From NCBI GenBank assembly GCA_051453625.1, contig JBOZIK010000001.1:57641892-57696716 (forward strand): a DNA stretch of 54,825 bases, in the 5' to 3' direction. Positions within the stretch are counted from its first letter, which is position 1; every line of letters starts with the position of its first letter. Shown one piece after another: positions 34,680 to 45,799 of this stretch. Made by a program: the position numbers and the translations under genes. The stretch is from Welwitschia mirabilis. Its lineage: Eukaryota; Gnetophyta; Gnetopsida; Welwitschiales. The notes below the pieces were generated by a model that was not told the DNA's origin, ran no database searches, and was given only the letters and a program-made list of their open reading frames with translations.

Positions 34680-35285
34680 GTATTGCTGTGTATTCTAGAT
34701 ATTAAACTCAACCAAAATAATCACATCTTCAAGCTATTAAAAGGATTATAAGATACATAAAAGGTGCAAGTGACTATGGATTATGGTATTTTACAGAAAC
34801 ATCTTTTACACTTATAGGCTTTAGTGATGTATATTGGGATGGATTTAAAGATGATAAGCAAAGAACTAGTGGTAATTTCTTTCTTTTAGAATCATGCTTA
34901 GTAGGATGGACAAGTAAAAAGCAAAACTCTATCTCCCTTTACATAGTAGAAGTAGAGTATATAGTAATAGAGAATTATTATGCCCATCTTATTTAGATAA
35001 AGGAAATTCTTAAAGACTTTGATCTATATTTTAAATAGGTTCCCAATTTTTGTAACAATACAAGTGCAATTAATATATCAAAGAATCATGTTCAACATTC
35101 TAAAACTAAACACATTAAATTAAAACATCATTTCCTTAGAAATCTAGTGGAAGAAATAAATATTTTAATGAATTTTATTAGCACTGATAGATAACTCACC
35201 AATATTTTTATAAAATCCTTAAACTTTAATAACTTTTTAAGACTTCATAATGAACTAAGGGTTGTCTCTCCATTCTCAAACTAAA
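34680..35285 (+). pseudogene. Copia RNase H, decayed
   Basis: A largely open frame reads TLIGFSDVYWDGFKDDKQRT, then SGNFFLLESCLVGWTSKKQN, SISLYIVEVEYIVIENYY and FCNNTSAINISKN. It ends LTNIFIKSLNFNNFLRLHNE followed by LRVVS. These are the GYSDADWAG, SWKSKKQ-SV-LSTAEAEY and IFTKPL blocks. The TAEAEY Glu and first Asp are still recognisable. This is the end of pol. Confidence 0.85.
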
Positions 35286-35299
35286 GATAGAACAGTGAA

Positions 35300-35500
35300 C
35301 TAGATCTTAAATTCGGTTAGTTGAATCTAGTTAATTGACTACATTTTTATCTCGTTATCTAATCTTTCTAGATTAAACTTAAATCTAGTTGGGTTGACTA
35401 GTTTAAAGATCTAGTTAAATGGACCTAGACATTTTATGACCTGAGTCTCATCAGGTCAACTATATCATGACCTAGTCGATTGAACCTGTAAGATTATAGT
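35300..35500 (+). repeat. GTTGACTAG-type repeats in the RH-env spacer
   Basis: Five or six copies of the LTR repeat core: cggttagttgaatctag, agttaattgactac, agttgggttgactagttt, aggtcaactatatc, cctagtcgattgaacc. Same motif as the U3 array at 29460-29940, but here between pol and the env-like ORF. Confidence 0.65.
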
Positions 35501-35669
35501 GTGGAATTTAAGATGGTGGACCCAATATTTTTCTTAAACGTAACTTCATTGCCCTCTGTTATAAAATCTTATGTAATTATAACCTTTTTCATTCATACCT
35601 TTCCACATATCACCTTCTTATCTAGCTCTCTCTCTCAAGTTTTTTTATCTTCAGGAAGTGCCACATGTT

Positions 35670-36657
35670 TTTAATGGTAGAGGGTCCCTTGAGAAGACAT
35701 CAGAAGGAGCCAACAAGCAAAGATCTATGGTATTTTTACTCTGGAATATCTAATAAAGGATTAGATAACTTCATAGAGAAATATAAAAAGAAGCTTGTCT
35801 ACTAGGAAATGCCTATGGCTTCTAGAGAGCTAAGGGAATTTAGAGATGTGGTAAGGCTCTTAAATGAGCTAGATTTGTCTTACTTTCTTGATGTCATAGG
35901 ATCAGCCTATCATTTTCTCACTTGCATGTTTTATTGAAATTCCTTTTTTGATGCTGACTCTTTGATCCTAATAATCCTTTTTTTAGGGATAAGGATTAGG
36001 GTTACTACAAATATTATTGTCTCCTTCACAAATCTTCCTAGAGGAGATTATGAGAAGTTTTGGCCCTTGCATGATTCCATGATGGATAAGAAAAAGGTCA
36101 TCAGGAAGCTTTGTGGTAAGCTTTATCAATATAAAACCAGCCTCTCAACCTCCTAACTTACCTTAAAATACCACTTTTTGCATATTATTTTACTTATAAT
36201 TTATTATCTTTGGTGGGTTATTGCGATGAGATCTCCAACTATAGAACTTATTTATTGTATTTGGTGGGAATTGGGGATTCTATTGATGCTCCTATTATTA
36301 TGCTGAAAAAAATGGTCTCTCAGTTAGTGTATCACAAGACTATAACTCTTCCTTACTTAGTTTTGAAAATATTTGTTGTCATTTTAGAGTCTAGTTGCAT
36401 TCAAAGTTAGAAACTTTAACTTCTACGTTAGCAATTAGGTGTACAACTTTGTCCTATATGCATATTTTTCCTAAATCTAAAAAACCTTCCAAGTCTCCTT
36501 CTCCTAAGTAATCCTCTTTTGAAGAGACCTTTTCATACTTGAAAAGGTTGGATTCTCATACAAGGCACATGAAAGGGACAGCTGAAGTAGAAGAAGAAGA
36601 AGAAGACCTAAATTTTGAAGAAGAATCTGAGGAGAAGGAAGAAGAAGAATCTGATTG
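35670..36657 (+). pseudogene. Env-like ORF with acidic tail (Sirevirus post-pol ORF)
   Basis: The frame from about 35672 reads VEGPLRRHQKEPTSKDLWYF, then FIEKYKKKLVY and MASRELREFRDVVRLLNELD, DLSYFLDVIGSAYHFLTCMF, IRIRVTTNIIVSFTNLPRGD and YEKFWPLHDSMMDKKKVIRK. After a spacer comes ISNYRTYLLYLVGIGDSIDA then KMVSQLVYHKTITLPYLVLK (36210-36380). The end is a long Glu/Asp run (36570-36657) ending in TGA. Only a few stops break it, so it is the best-preserved part of the element. The middle resembles plant 'putative transposon protein' domains (G...RVT...I....LP.G). Function is unknown; weakly hydrophobic stretches exist but no convincing signal peptide. Confidence 0.6.
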
Positions 36658-36712
36658 ATTTCCTATTTTAGCTGTTGTTTTTTTCATTATACTTGTTTTT
36701 TTCCTTTTTTAT

Positions 36713-37197
36713 TGATGTCAAAAGGGGAAGAAATAGTTATTTATATTATCAGTTATTATCAATTGATATTAGATGTTATCAATGTTTCTTAGTAGTACTT
36801 ATCAGTTTCTATTAGTTGTATTTACTCTTAATGAGTACCTTTCTTTATACTGCTTAATATTAAGTAATAGAAATGCATTTGGTATTATTTTGTCTTGTCT
36901 ATCTAATGCATATTTCATTTACCATGAATCATGATTTTGTTACATCTATTAATGAATATTAAATATCTCATAAACCATGCTTTTATCACATCTATCAATG
37001 GGTATTACATGTCTTATGAACTATACATTAAAATGTCTTATATATATTTCTCCTATTTGAAACCATTTATGAATGCTAAATTGGATAAACATGCTTAATA
37101 ATATTTTTGGAAATTTAATGGGCATTATTTAAGGAAGAGTTTTTCCAATTAATATTTTCAACTAAGTATTGTTTACCATCAATGCCAAAGGGGAAGA
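36713..37197 (+). promoter_or_regulatory. Upstream purine tract copy and polypurine tract
   Basis: gtcaaaaggggaagaaatag at 36718-36737 and ccaaaggggaagat at 37185-37198. The second abuts the 3' LTR and is the functional primer position. The first, about 460 bases upstream just after the env-like ORF, is the extra tract typical of Sireviruses. Between them lies AT-rich sequence without a frame. Confidence 0.75.
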
Positions 37198-37198
37198 T

Positions 37199-38373
37199 TG
37201 TTAAGTTATAATTTGTCAAGTTAATATCAAACTAACATTTTTTATTTTAGCAAAATGTGTTGTGTACGTTGCAGAAAATATTAATCATTATAGGTTAAGA
37301 GCTAAAATATTTTATCACAAACCTTGCCTAAACTTGAAAATTTTCATAACCTTAAAGAAGTTAATTGAATTCCTAAGGGGTCAATTAAACTTATACCAAG
37401 AAGTATCAAAGATAAATTACTGAGGAATAGACCAGATTCCTAAGGGGTTGACCAAACATGAGTAACAAATTTATTACATCTAATTATTAAGTGGTTAACT
37501 AGATTCCTAAAGGATCAACTAGACCTAAGAAACAAATGTATCACATCTTATTATCAAGGGGTTGACTAGATTCCTAAGGGATTAACTGGACCTTGAGTGA
37601 AATGTTTTCATCTTTTATTCTTGAGGGGTCAATGAAACTTGTGAGGGGTTGAATCGACTTGAGTCATAAATGTTGTTCTGCATTTTTATAGATATGGGGT
37701 TGACTATACCAAAATGCAGTTGACCAAACATGCAGTCAACTAGACATTCAGTTGACCAAATCCCTAAGGGATTGACCAGACATGGAGATGTAAGAAACAT
37801 AAGCCAACTAGAAGAAGATAAGGGTGACTGACTTTAGTGATGAAACTTGATGCGGTCGATTGAACATTTCAAGGAGTTGATCAGTTATGACAAAAATGAG
37901 ATTTTTCTAATAGTTTATGCTCCCATTTGTATCTAATAGAAAATCCATTTCACTTATAAAACCCTATAATGTTTCTTTTATATATTTTTCAGCTATCAAA
38001 ATCATTATACTACTCTTGAATATCTTTGTAAAGAGCTTTTGACTACTCCTTGTCATATGTTCTATCTAACCAAAGAGAATAAAAATCTTTTTTGATCATC
38101 AGTATTTGATCAATTAGTTTGCACTATACGTATGTGGATTATGATATCATTTCAAGCAGTGTAGGAATATCATTATTATACTTTAGATCTAGTGAAACTT
38201 ATGCATTATAGCACACCATTATCACCAAATAGTATTCTCTCTAAAGATTGAGACTGAGCCTCTAAAAGTCTAATCATAAAAGGTTACACATAAATCTAGA
38301 ATACCTAAAAAGTAATTAATGAAGATTCAGATCAAGCTTGAGTAGAGGATGATTACCAAGAGTGGAGTAGAAG
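37199..38373 (+). repeat. Copia 3' LTR, 3'-truncated
   Basis: Aligns with 29316-30400 of the 5' LTR, including the GTYGACYAGA array, the TATA-like stretch and 'gcagtgtaggaatatcatt'. Homology stops at about 38373 (gagtggagtag), after which Athila sequence begins. A 12-base repeat agcttgagtaga at 38334 and 38372 lies at the break and may have guided it. Confidence 0.8.
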
Positions 38374-39040
38374 CTTGAGTAGAAAACAAGAAATTCCTAT
38401 AATAATACTAGGAACACCACTAATTTTATAGCCTTAAAGTATTTATTATTAATCTATAATAAGGGGTGTGAAACCATAGCTAAAAAAGTAAGGACCCATG
38501 AAGCATGGCCAACTAACCTCCTACTAGAGTTCCCATAGCTATCAACACTACTAAAGGTCCCTTCTGAAAAAATTTACCTCGGTGTGATAGGATATCTTGG
38601 TGACCATGTACTTAACATAGAAATAATAGATCAAGATTATTATTTTATTTTTATTTTTGTTTTTTTAAAAAAATAATCCCACATGATCACACTCTCTTAA
38701 AGATGAAGGTAAATAAAGGAGATGAAAAATAAGGAAGAATACCCCCAAATAATTAAAGACTCATACTGTTGAGAGAGAATGCAAAAAACCAAAGCATCTT
38801 TCTTCAAAATGAAGTTCGTAGAGATGTGAATGTCCTAATATTGGCTGCATCAAATGTTATCACTTTGAAATGCCCAAGTAAAAGATTACTAGTCATGATA
38901 ACTTTATAAATTAAAACATAAGTTAAGTTAAAGGTAATCAAGTGATAACATGATGTCCCTAAAGGAATTAGCTAAGAAATAATTTAGACAATGGCAAGAG
39001 GACTTTTAAAATAAGTGCTTTTATCATGTTTAAGATTTAA
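38374..39040 (-). pseudogene. Athila post-INT region
   Basis: Homologous to 14590-15200 in the same orientation, including the repeated block at about 38486-38612. No frame is readable. A T-rich/A-rich junction lies at 38640-38680. Confidence 0.65.
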
Positions 39041-39044
39041 TGAC

Positions 39045-39175
39045 TCATGGATTTTTAACCTTTATCCATTTTTTTAATTTTTCTAGTGTTTAAATTAGAA
39101 ATCTCAATTGAGCTTTTAGAATGTAAATTCTCTAAAAGTTAAGAACCTAACCATTTAAAAACATAAAAAGTAAAA
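39045..39175 (-). pseudogene. Athila integrase C-terminal fragment
   Basis: The minus strand reads KWLGS then LENLHSKSSIEISNLNTRKI and KKMDKG. This matches the C-terminal domain at 15270-15400 (NGSINISNLETKEIEKVN). The rest of INT, RNase H, RT and PR is not found upstream, so this element lost most of pol. Confidence 0.65.
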
Positions 39176-39199
39176 GAAAAACCAACTAACGAAGATCAA

Positions 39200-41912
39200 T
39201 TAAAATTAAGGATAGAAACAAATAAGAAGGAAATACTAAAGGAAACTGAAAAATAGTTTTATTTAGATTTAACACTTTATTTAAAAGAAAGAAAAATAAA
39301 TATTTAATTTCATAAGGCTATGATCCTAGGGAATTGTAATTTTGTAGAAAAATAAGAACCAAACCAAATAGAAACTAATTGACAGAACATAAAAGGTATA
39401 TAATCATTTTTGAATAAAATCAGTTTGAAGTAAAAACAATAAAAGAATAAAACTTTAATATCACATATTCCAAAATTTAAATAAGAAATGATAAATTTCA
39501 TTGAAAAAACTCTCTCATTAAAAAATGTAATTATGATTATCATTACATAATGCATGAAAGGAAGTTCTCAAAGAAAAAATACAAGAAGTTTTTAAGGGAT
39601 TTTCAGATTATCTAGTAAGATTAAGAATCTTTCTATTATTCAATTCAAGATATGGATTTTCATTAAAGATATAAGTCTTTTTTAAGTTAACATGACTAAA
39701 TGGCATTTTAACTTCAAAAGATTTATTAGCGATGTAAGAGATAAAAAATTCATATAATTCATGGAAAAATAATCTTTTAACAAATTCATAATGTAAAAAA
39801 TTTGAAATATAAATTTCATTCAAAAATTAATATTAAGAATGAAAGACATTAATGGTACTATTAGAGATCCAAGGTTTTTGAGGAAACTTCTTAGGATGAC
39901 TAATTAAAATAGGTTTAATATACTTAAGAATCTCTTTAAGATTTAATTCTACGCACGGATTAGGATTAAGAAGATAAGGTTTACCTTAATTTAGAATTTT
40001 AAGATATCCCAAGCCTTGCTTTTTAAAAGAGTAATCATTAAAAAACAAGGTAAAGTAAACTTTGTAAAAGAGGAAAAGATCTACTTTAAGTTTCACATGG
40101 AGTTTTAAAAGGAAAATATTGAGATATGTTAGGAATAGACTCCTCAAGGTTATGTGTTTTATTAAAATCAAGGAGAATGATGTTATTTTAAGAATTACAT
40201 GAATGTTTAAATGGAAGAGATAGAAAAATGTTACCATTAATAAGATCACAAGGTAATGTAAAAGTAGAATTAGAATGAGAGATGTTATGTGAAGTTTACA
40301 TGAAAGCACAAGTGGAAGGGATGGAGAAGCATGTGAGAATTTTTATATTTGATTATTACATTGGAATCTATAAGTATATTTTTCATTAAGTTTGGTTGAA
40401 GTCCTATGGTTTCTTCATTATTCCTCTTCTCTTCATTGTTGATCTCATCATTAGTTTGTTGAATTCTTTCTTTACTTTCTTTATTATTATCTTTGATAAT
40501 ATATTCCTCTTTTTCATTGTCTTTATCATTATTATTTATTATATCTTCCTCTTCTTTATTATACCTATTATTTTTTTGATAAGAATTATTATCATTATCT
40601 AAGTTAGTGGATTCATAAAAAATCATTAAAAAATTTGTAAAAAGAAAGGTTCTCATTATCTTCATTATGTGCTAGAATATTTTTTGATATTTCTTGAGTT
40701 AATTCTTCTTCCCTTCCATTAGGTAATTTAGTTAATTTTAAACTATCATATGTATTATCTATTAATGAATTACTATCATTAACTATCATCTTGGACTATC
40801 ATCTGAATGATAGAGAAGGATGACTACCTTCATTATGTAAATTCTCCATTGATTTTACTTTATTACATAAATTCTCCCTTAATCTCATATACTAGATTTA
40901 TTTTAAAGGTTTAACTCCTTCTCCCTCATCACAAAGTAAGTGAAAATTAGGAATATAACCTAGTATCTCAATATCAATATCATCATCTTCTTCATCACCT
41001 CTGTTATCATTTTGTTGCATGTCATCATTTTATGACTCATTAGATTCATCAAAAGGAGAAATGTGATCATTATTTTGAACATGGATTAAAGAAATTCAGA
41101 TTTTTTATGAATTAATTTCTTTATTTCATTTTTATTTTCTAACAGGAAGTGAATGGGGTTATAATATAGTATATCATCATTTGATAAATACTTATCCTCA
41201 TACTTATTATTAAGTAATTGAATTAAATCATCATTGTCCTCATTTTTTCCATCTTCTAATGAGTTAGATATTGTAAGTTGATTCAAAATTTCATTTTCTG
41301 TTTTAAAGTAAAAATTTTTGCTACTTGTTTCTAAGTTCTCTTCATTCTTCTCAAGGTGGAATGTAGTAGAATAGGTCTATTGTGTTGTAAAAGAACCTTG
41401 AGATAGTTGATTTTATAAGAAATTTTATCAAAGGATCTCAATCATATTTTCTATTTTATTATTAGTCCCTTCTTGCCTCTTATTTCTTTCATTAATCATT
41501 TTTGTAACATAGTAATTTCTTTCTTTATAGTAATTTATGGGAAATATATCTTCTTTGTTATAGTAGTTTATAGGACATGGTTTATCTTCATAATAATTCA
41601 TGGATGATGGCTGGGATTCACTAAAATTATTACAAGATGTTTTACTAGATGAGGTGGAATGTCTAAAATGTTGGAAGTATTCATTATTATTTTTGCATGA
41701 AGCTACAAAAGAAGGATTGAAAAACTAAGGAGGTTAAAAAGAGAAAGGGGCTTTATTCCTAGTTTTAACATCATTTGCAGTTGCTCACCTTCTTTTTGTA
41801 AATATTTATCTAAGTATTTTTTTCCATTATCCTTAGAAATTCTATTGTTTCTCCTCCTTTCAACGCTCCTTTTAACCAATAGTTCTCCAATAGTCTTTTT
41901 ATCATTATTCAT
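39200..41912 (-). pseudogene. Unfamiliar Asn/Asp/Glu/Lys-rich coding region in an Athila derivative
   Basis: Several open frames on the minus strand. 41912-41703 (starts MNNDKKTIGELLVKRSVERR) is basic. 41286-41086 (DGKNEDNDDLIQLLNNKYED) is acidic. 40665-40285 has NNRYNKEEEDIINNNDKDNE and EETIGLQPNLMKNILID. 40200-39860 has NNIILLDFNKTHNLEE, GKPYLLNPNPCVELNLKEIL and PKKFPQKPWISNS. 39823-39608 has FFHELYEFFISYIANKSFEV. The composition is unlike the gag-pol of its neighbours and I recognise no family. It occupies the place of gag-pol, so the element may be a non-autonomous derivative. Biased composition may partly reflect AT-rich decay. Confidence 0.45.
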
Positions 41913-41929
41913 AGAAGTAGATGAGAGGT

Positions 41930-42060
41930 GAACAAAAATAATTCTTAGTTCTATCTTCTAAATTATTACTAGGAAGTAAGTTAAAAGGCTTTTGGTTTTT
42001 ACATCTTCTTCTAATAATTAACCCTCCGACTATAACATTCACAATTTAATTAGAGGTTCT
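41930..42060 (-). pseudogene. Athila gag N-terminus, decayed
   Basis: The minus strand reads TSNIIRTSN, IVNVIVGGLIIRRRCKNQKP and FNLLPSNNLEDRTKNYF. This aligns with the gag start at 20.6-20.8 kb (IIIRITTD...LRELIANKKHEIQTPFDLHPSDN). It fixes the orientation and shows the element began as an ordinary Athila. Confidence 0.55.
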
Positions 42061-42740
42061 TATAATGTTTGATGTACTAGGTGACACTACTTCTTAAATT
42101 TAACATTGATAAAGAAGGGGTAAAATAATTTTACTTCTATTATATTATGTTTACAACTTATTTAAAAAATCTAGTTCAAAAAAATAGGAAAAAAAATCTT
42201 CAATTTTGTATTTTGATGTACCTAGGATATGCATACCTGAATTTTATTATAGCTAAGTAAGCCTTTTTTTCTGTTTTTTTATATCTAGCCTTATTCTCTT
42301 TAATATTTTAGCTTTTTACAAGATTTTTTCATGTTCCTACATGCTTAGAAAAGATGATTGTATGTTCATCATTTTGGTCGACCACTTTACATAAAACAAA
42401 AAGTAGAAAATAGACTAATCCAAAAAAGAAAGAATAGAAACACAATGATAGTAATCCTCCTATGTCATCTGGATAATAAGGGAGATGATATCTACTTAAT
42501 TACAGTGTAGAAAAGAAAAAATAGAACTATGAAAAAATAATAGAAAAAACCTTAATCCTAAGCCATCATCCACCTACATCATGTAGACAATAGAGAGGAT
42601 AAAAAGGCATTATTTATAGAAGAAAATTAAAAACTATGGTATATATAGTAAAAATACAATGCTATCATAAATAAATAAGTTGAATCGAAATTCAAATTAC
42701 TTATCTGGGTAATGATAATCCTCAAACTCCTTGCAGCCTT
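42061..42740 (-). other. Athila leader with CATC-GATG dyads
   Basis: Untranslated stretch. gtcatctggataataaggg (about 42465) and ctacatcatgtagacaatag (about 42585) are degraded copies of the palindrome seen in the other Athila leader at 21200-21305, at matching places. Confidence 0.55.
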
Positions 42741-42757
42741 TCCCAGCAGTGATGCTA
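42741..42757 (-). promoter_or_regulatory. Primer binding site, tRNA-Asp type
   Basis: tcccagcagtgatgcta on the + strand. Every difference from CCCCGGCAACGGCGCCA is a transition. Three A bases separate it from the LTR. Confidence 0.7.
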
Positions 42758-42760
42758 AAA

Positions 42761-43735
42761 TGTTATGGTGCATATTCATGTAATTATTTATATCCTTAAT
42801 CAAATCCTGTCAATCATAAATATTTGCACAAATACATACTAGTATAGATGGGATTTAACCCAAATGTTATAATATGTCAAAGGAACTATGCAAAAAGAAA
42901 GAAAATTGATTTCAAGAATGTATTTTTGTATTTTCCATTTAGGTTCATGAAAATAAGGAAATAATGCAATAATATAATGCAAAGTAAACATACTAATGTA
43001 AATGAAAACTATTTAAAATGTAATATCTATTCAACTGTTAAATCTTCTTGTCATAAAGAATCAGTCCTATATAACCTAGATCAATTAAGAAAATTGTCAC
43101 TAAACCTAACCAATTTAAGTTATGAGGTTTGTCAAACAAAATATGGAAATATGAAATAATTAAACTATGAAATGTAAAATGTAATGCAATGCAAGATTCA
43201 CATTAACAATTTTAACCTTAATAAAGGTTGCCCTCATGATCTATATCAACTATGAATCTAGCACCAAATTATAACTAACATAAACCATAAAGTAGATGCA
43301 CAAGAAAATATAAACAAAAAATATAGTTTTATTACTTTTGACCCAACATCCTCATTATAAAGTAGTAGCATCTTAATAAAGGATACAAAGCCCAATACCA
43401 AGGAAGACCCCTCTCTGTAATAATGGATGGACCTCTTATTGTTTGATCTTATGTCATGAGATTTTTAGGTGCTAAAGAAGGTAAAAAGTTAGAGTTGAGA
43501 ATAAGAAGGTTTTTATTATAGTCGAACATCCCAAAAATGAACAATCCTAGTAGACATAATAGAAACCCTAACAAGGTGCAGGAAGTACATAATACATTAC
43601 ATAAGATAGGTGAAATTTAGTGTGTTAACTAAAAATAGTTAACATCTTAACTATTGTTTGGATGATGGTCGAGATAATAACACATCAAGAAAGGCCTCAG
43701 ACAATGGAGAGGATGATTGTCACATTCATACCTCT
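42761..43735 (-). repeat. Athila 5' LTR, first part
   Basis: Starts TGTTATGGTGCATATT next to the primer site and follows 21486 onward (tagatgggatttaaccc, the 'cctatataacctagatcaatta' region, the U3 dyads gatgatggtcgag and gagaggatgattgtcac). Homology is lost at about 43735. The terminal part reappears at 46656. Confidence 0.75.
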
Positions 43736-45270
43736 AAGGTCTAAGATTTTTAAATAACTCTTTATGTTATGAAACCTCAAGCTAGTTTAGTTATTAAATG
43801 TATTTACTTTTTTATTTCTATTAGTGTGATTTTATTGTGAAAATTTGGTGTTATAATTCCTCACATTTTGCAGTAGTCATAATATTAAAAAATTCTTAGT
43901 GATTTAATTGTTATTCTTAGTGGTTAAATTATTATAACTATTACACTTTATATGTTTTAACTGGAAAATAGCTTTTATGTAGTCTTTGGAAATTACTTGT
44001 TATTGTAATAATTGCATGATGAGCATTCTTGTTTATTGTTGAGATATAAATGCACCCAATAGCCTATCAAAGAATTGAATATGCGGGTTATGGAATCTTT
44101 ACCAACTTTTGCCACCTTGATCACCCTCATTTATGATGGTATCTTTCATATTCTTATGACTCCTAACATTCCACACCCTCAGCTATAACTAAGATTCTCT
44201 TCCTTCTTTCCCCTCATTTTGTAATTGGAGAAGCCTTCGCTACCAAACCTTGGGGCCTTGGAATCTTTAAAATCTTCAAATCATCATTTTTATTTGGGTA
44301 TGGTTTTTATGGTTTTAATTTCATTCTTGGTGGTTCTTCATTTTCCATTCTTTTTCTTGCATGTTAATGGAGTTTGCATATGGACTATATGTACCGCATG
44401 TTAGCATTGTCTTAGGAACTTTACAACACAAAACCTTTCATCTTGTTTGACTCTTGTCATAAGCTATTAATTTGACTTATTGGTTATCAACCTTCACCAA
44501 TGATTTTTAAATAAGAAAACTAAATTTGCTAAGGTAACTAGTTGTTCAAACTTAAAGGAGTGATACTCTCTGAAGGGAGTCCCAAGGTCACGGGAGTAAA
44601 CTTCCAAAATGATTAGGAAAAATGTGACTAGTTTATCATTTGTTCCCGTTAGATTGTGTGTAACTGGATTACTAAAACTTGTTATGGAATAACAGTAAAA
44701 GAAGATAAACTTGAAATGTAGCCTTGGTCATTTCTAGTTAATTCTTGTTATCCCTTTCTTCTCTGATAACCCTCTATCACTCTATACGTTATCATGGACC
44801 ATACTAGCAATTGTAAAGGTTACAGTTCTCATGCCATGCTTAATGTGCAGGAAATGCCTTGAGGAGTGAGATGGAGAGAAATTAATGCTGGGTGACTTCT
44901 ATGTGTTTGCTCACATCGGGAGATATTTATGCATCTTTGAACTTTTTTAGGAGTTAATAAATTACTATTTTTATAGTTCAAAGACCTATGTATTTAAGTG
45001 ATGATTTTTCAGTTGAGGAATGACTAATGAATATGTATGAACAAATTTTTCTTGTCTACAAGTTGTTACAGAACATATCATTTTGATCGTGTTCCAAATT
45101 CAATTTTTAATAATTTCAATTTTCATAGAATGTTCTTAAAATAATGTTGATTTCTATCAATTATAGTTATTTATATTTCAAATCAATCCTAGAGGTATTA
45201 AAAATATTCAAGAGAATTTCTTACGAGTATGCAAATAAATCTATAAGGATTTGTTAATCATTCTCTAAAA
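43736..45270. other. Non-retrotransposon-like DNA, no gene recognised
   Basis: Composition is more even than the flanks (short GC-richer patches at 44100-44260 and 44570-44680). No open frame, LTR or domain is visible. It could be intron or promoter of a host gene lying nearby, or unique spacer. Confidence 0.4.
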
Positions 45271-45274
45271 GGGG

Positions 45275-45348
45275 GCTTACAGAGATTCAACCTAAAGACC
45301 TCTAAATTAGTGTCTTAAGTTAACTAAGATAACCACTACACCTCCATA
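45275..45348 (-). repeat. tRNA-derived SINE-like remnant
   Basis: On the minus strand: GGAGGTGTAGTGGTTATC resembles an RNA polymerase III A box (TGGYGTAGTGGTTA). About 45 bases later comes GGTTGAATCTC, resembling the B box (GGTTCGAATCC). This is the head of a tRNA-derived SINE. It does not fold as a proper tRNA and no A-rich tail is clear. Confidence 0.45.
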
Positions 45349-45439
45349 GCTTTTGATAACAGAAAGGTTCAACTACTAGACAAATAGATGAGTGCGGGTG
45401 AGCTTAATTAATCACATAGCGCGAAAGCCATAAGTCAAC

Positions 45440-45793
45440 TGATTGTTCTGCGTGAATCCTTGACATCCTTGACCATTCCAAAACATTTTTCAGTAACGGT
45501 CCTCATCTTCTGCTTCTCAGTTCATTCTGGTATGAGAAACTCACCATTTCTTTTGACAACAGAACAAGCCCTAATTTACTTTCGTTGGAATTCTCACGCG
45601 CGTTGGCTTGGGCTTGGCATTCCAGTCATAGATTTATCACTTCAAAACTGTGCTGCTCCAACACGGAAGAACCCTTCTCATGGCACTCCGAACCTCCATT
45701 GATTCTGGTTGAGCTGCGCTTAACACTGTGGTTTTCTAAACATCTCAGTCATCCCACAGCACATCCGAATCTACGTTTGATCCTTGCTGAACC
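45440..45793 (+). other. Candidate first exon of a host gene
   Basis: This 350-base stretch is clearly richer in G+C (about 40-53% by line against about 30% around it) and keeps CpG (ctcacgcgcgttgg; gagctgcgctt), unlike the decayed repeats. It ends in a perfect donor, cctGTAAGT, at 45792-45799. Overlapping open frames (45460-45702, 45585-45836) have no recognisable product, so it may be an untranslated first exon. No TATA box or downstream exon could be identified. Alternatives: a gene fragment or a low-copy transposon end. Confidence 0.35.
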
Positions 45794-45799
45794 TGTAAG

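Larger units (their letters stand above)
29316..38373 (+). mobile_element. SIRE-type Ty1/copia retrotransposon, nearly complete
   Basis: Two related LTRs (29316-30607 and 37199-38373) enclose, in order, an iMet primer site, gag, PR, INT, RT, RNase H, a spacer with repeats, an env-like ORF and two purine tracts. This is the Sirevirus plan. The 3' LTR lacks its last 120 or so bases, and no target duplication can be read. The element sits in an Athila gag on the left and meets an Athila post-pol region on the right, so DNA was lost at the right junction. Coding regions are broken, and one gap (32595-32726, 132 N) lies in INT. Confidence 0.85.

Noticed and set aside
40396-40602. A + strand frame rich in Ile and Phe that looks like a membrane protein
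   Set aside because: It is the complement of an Asn/Asp/Glu/Lys-rich frame belonging to the element's sense strand; AAT/GAT/GAA repeats give ATT/ATC/TTC on the other strand.
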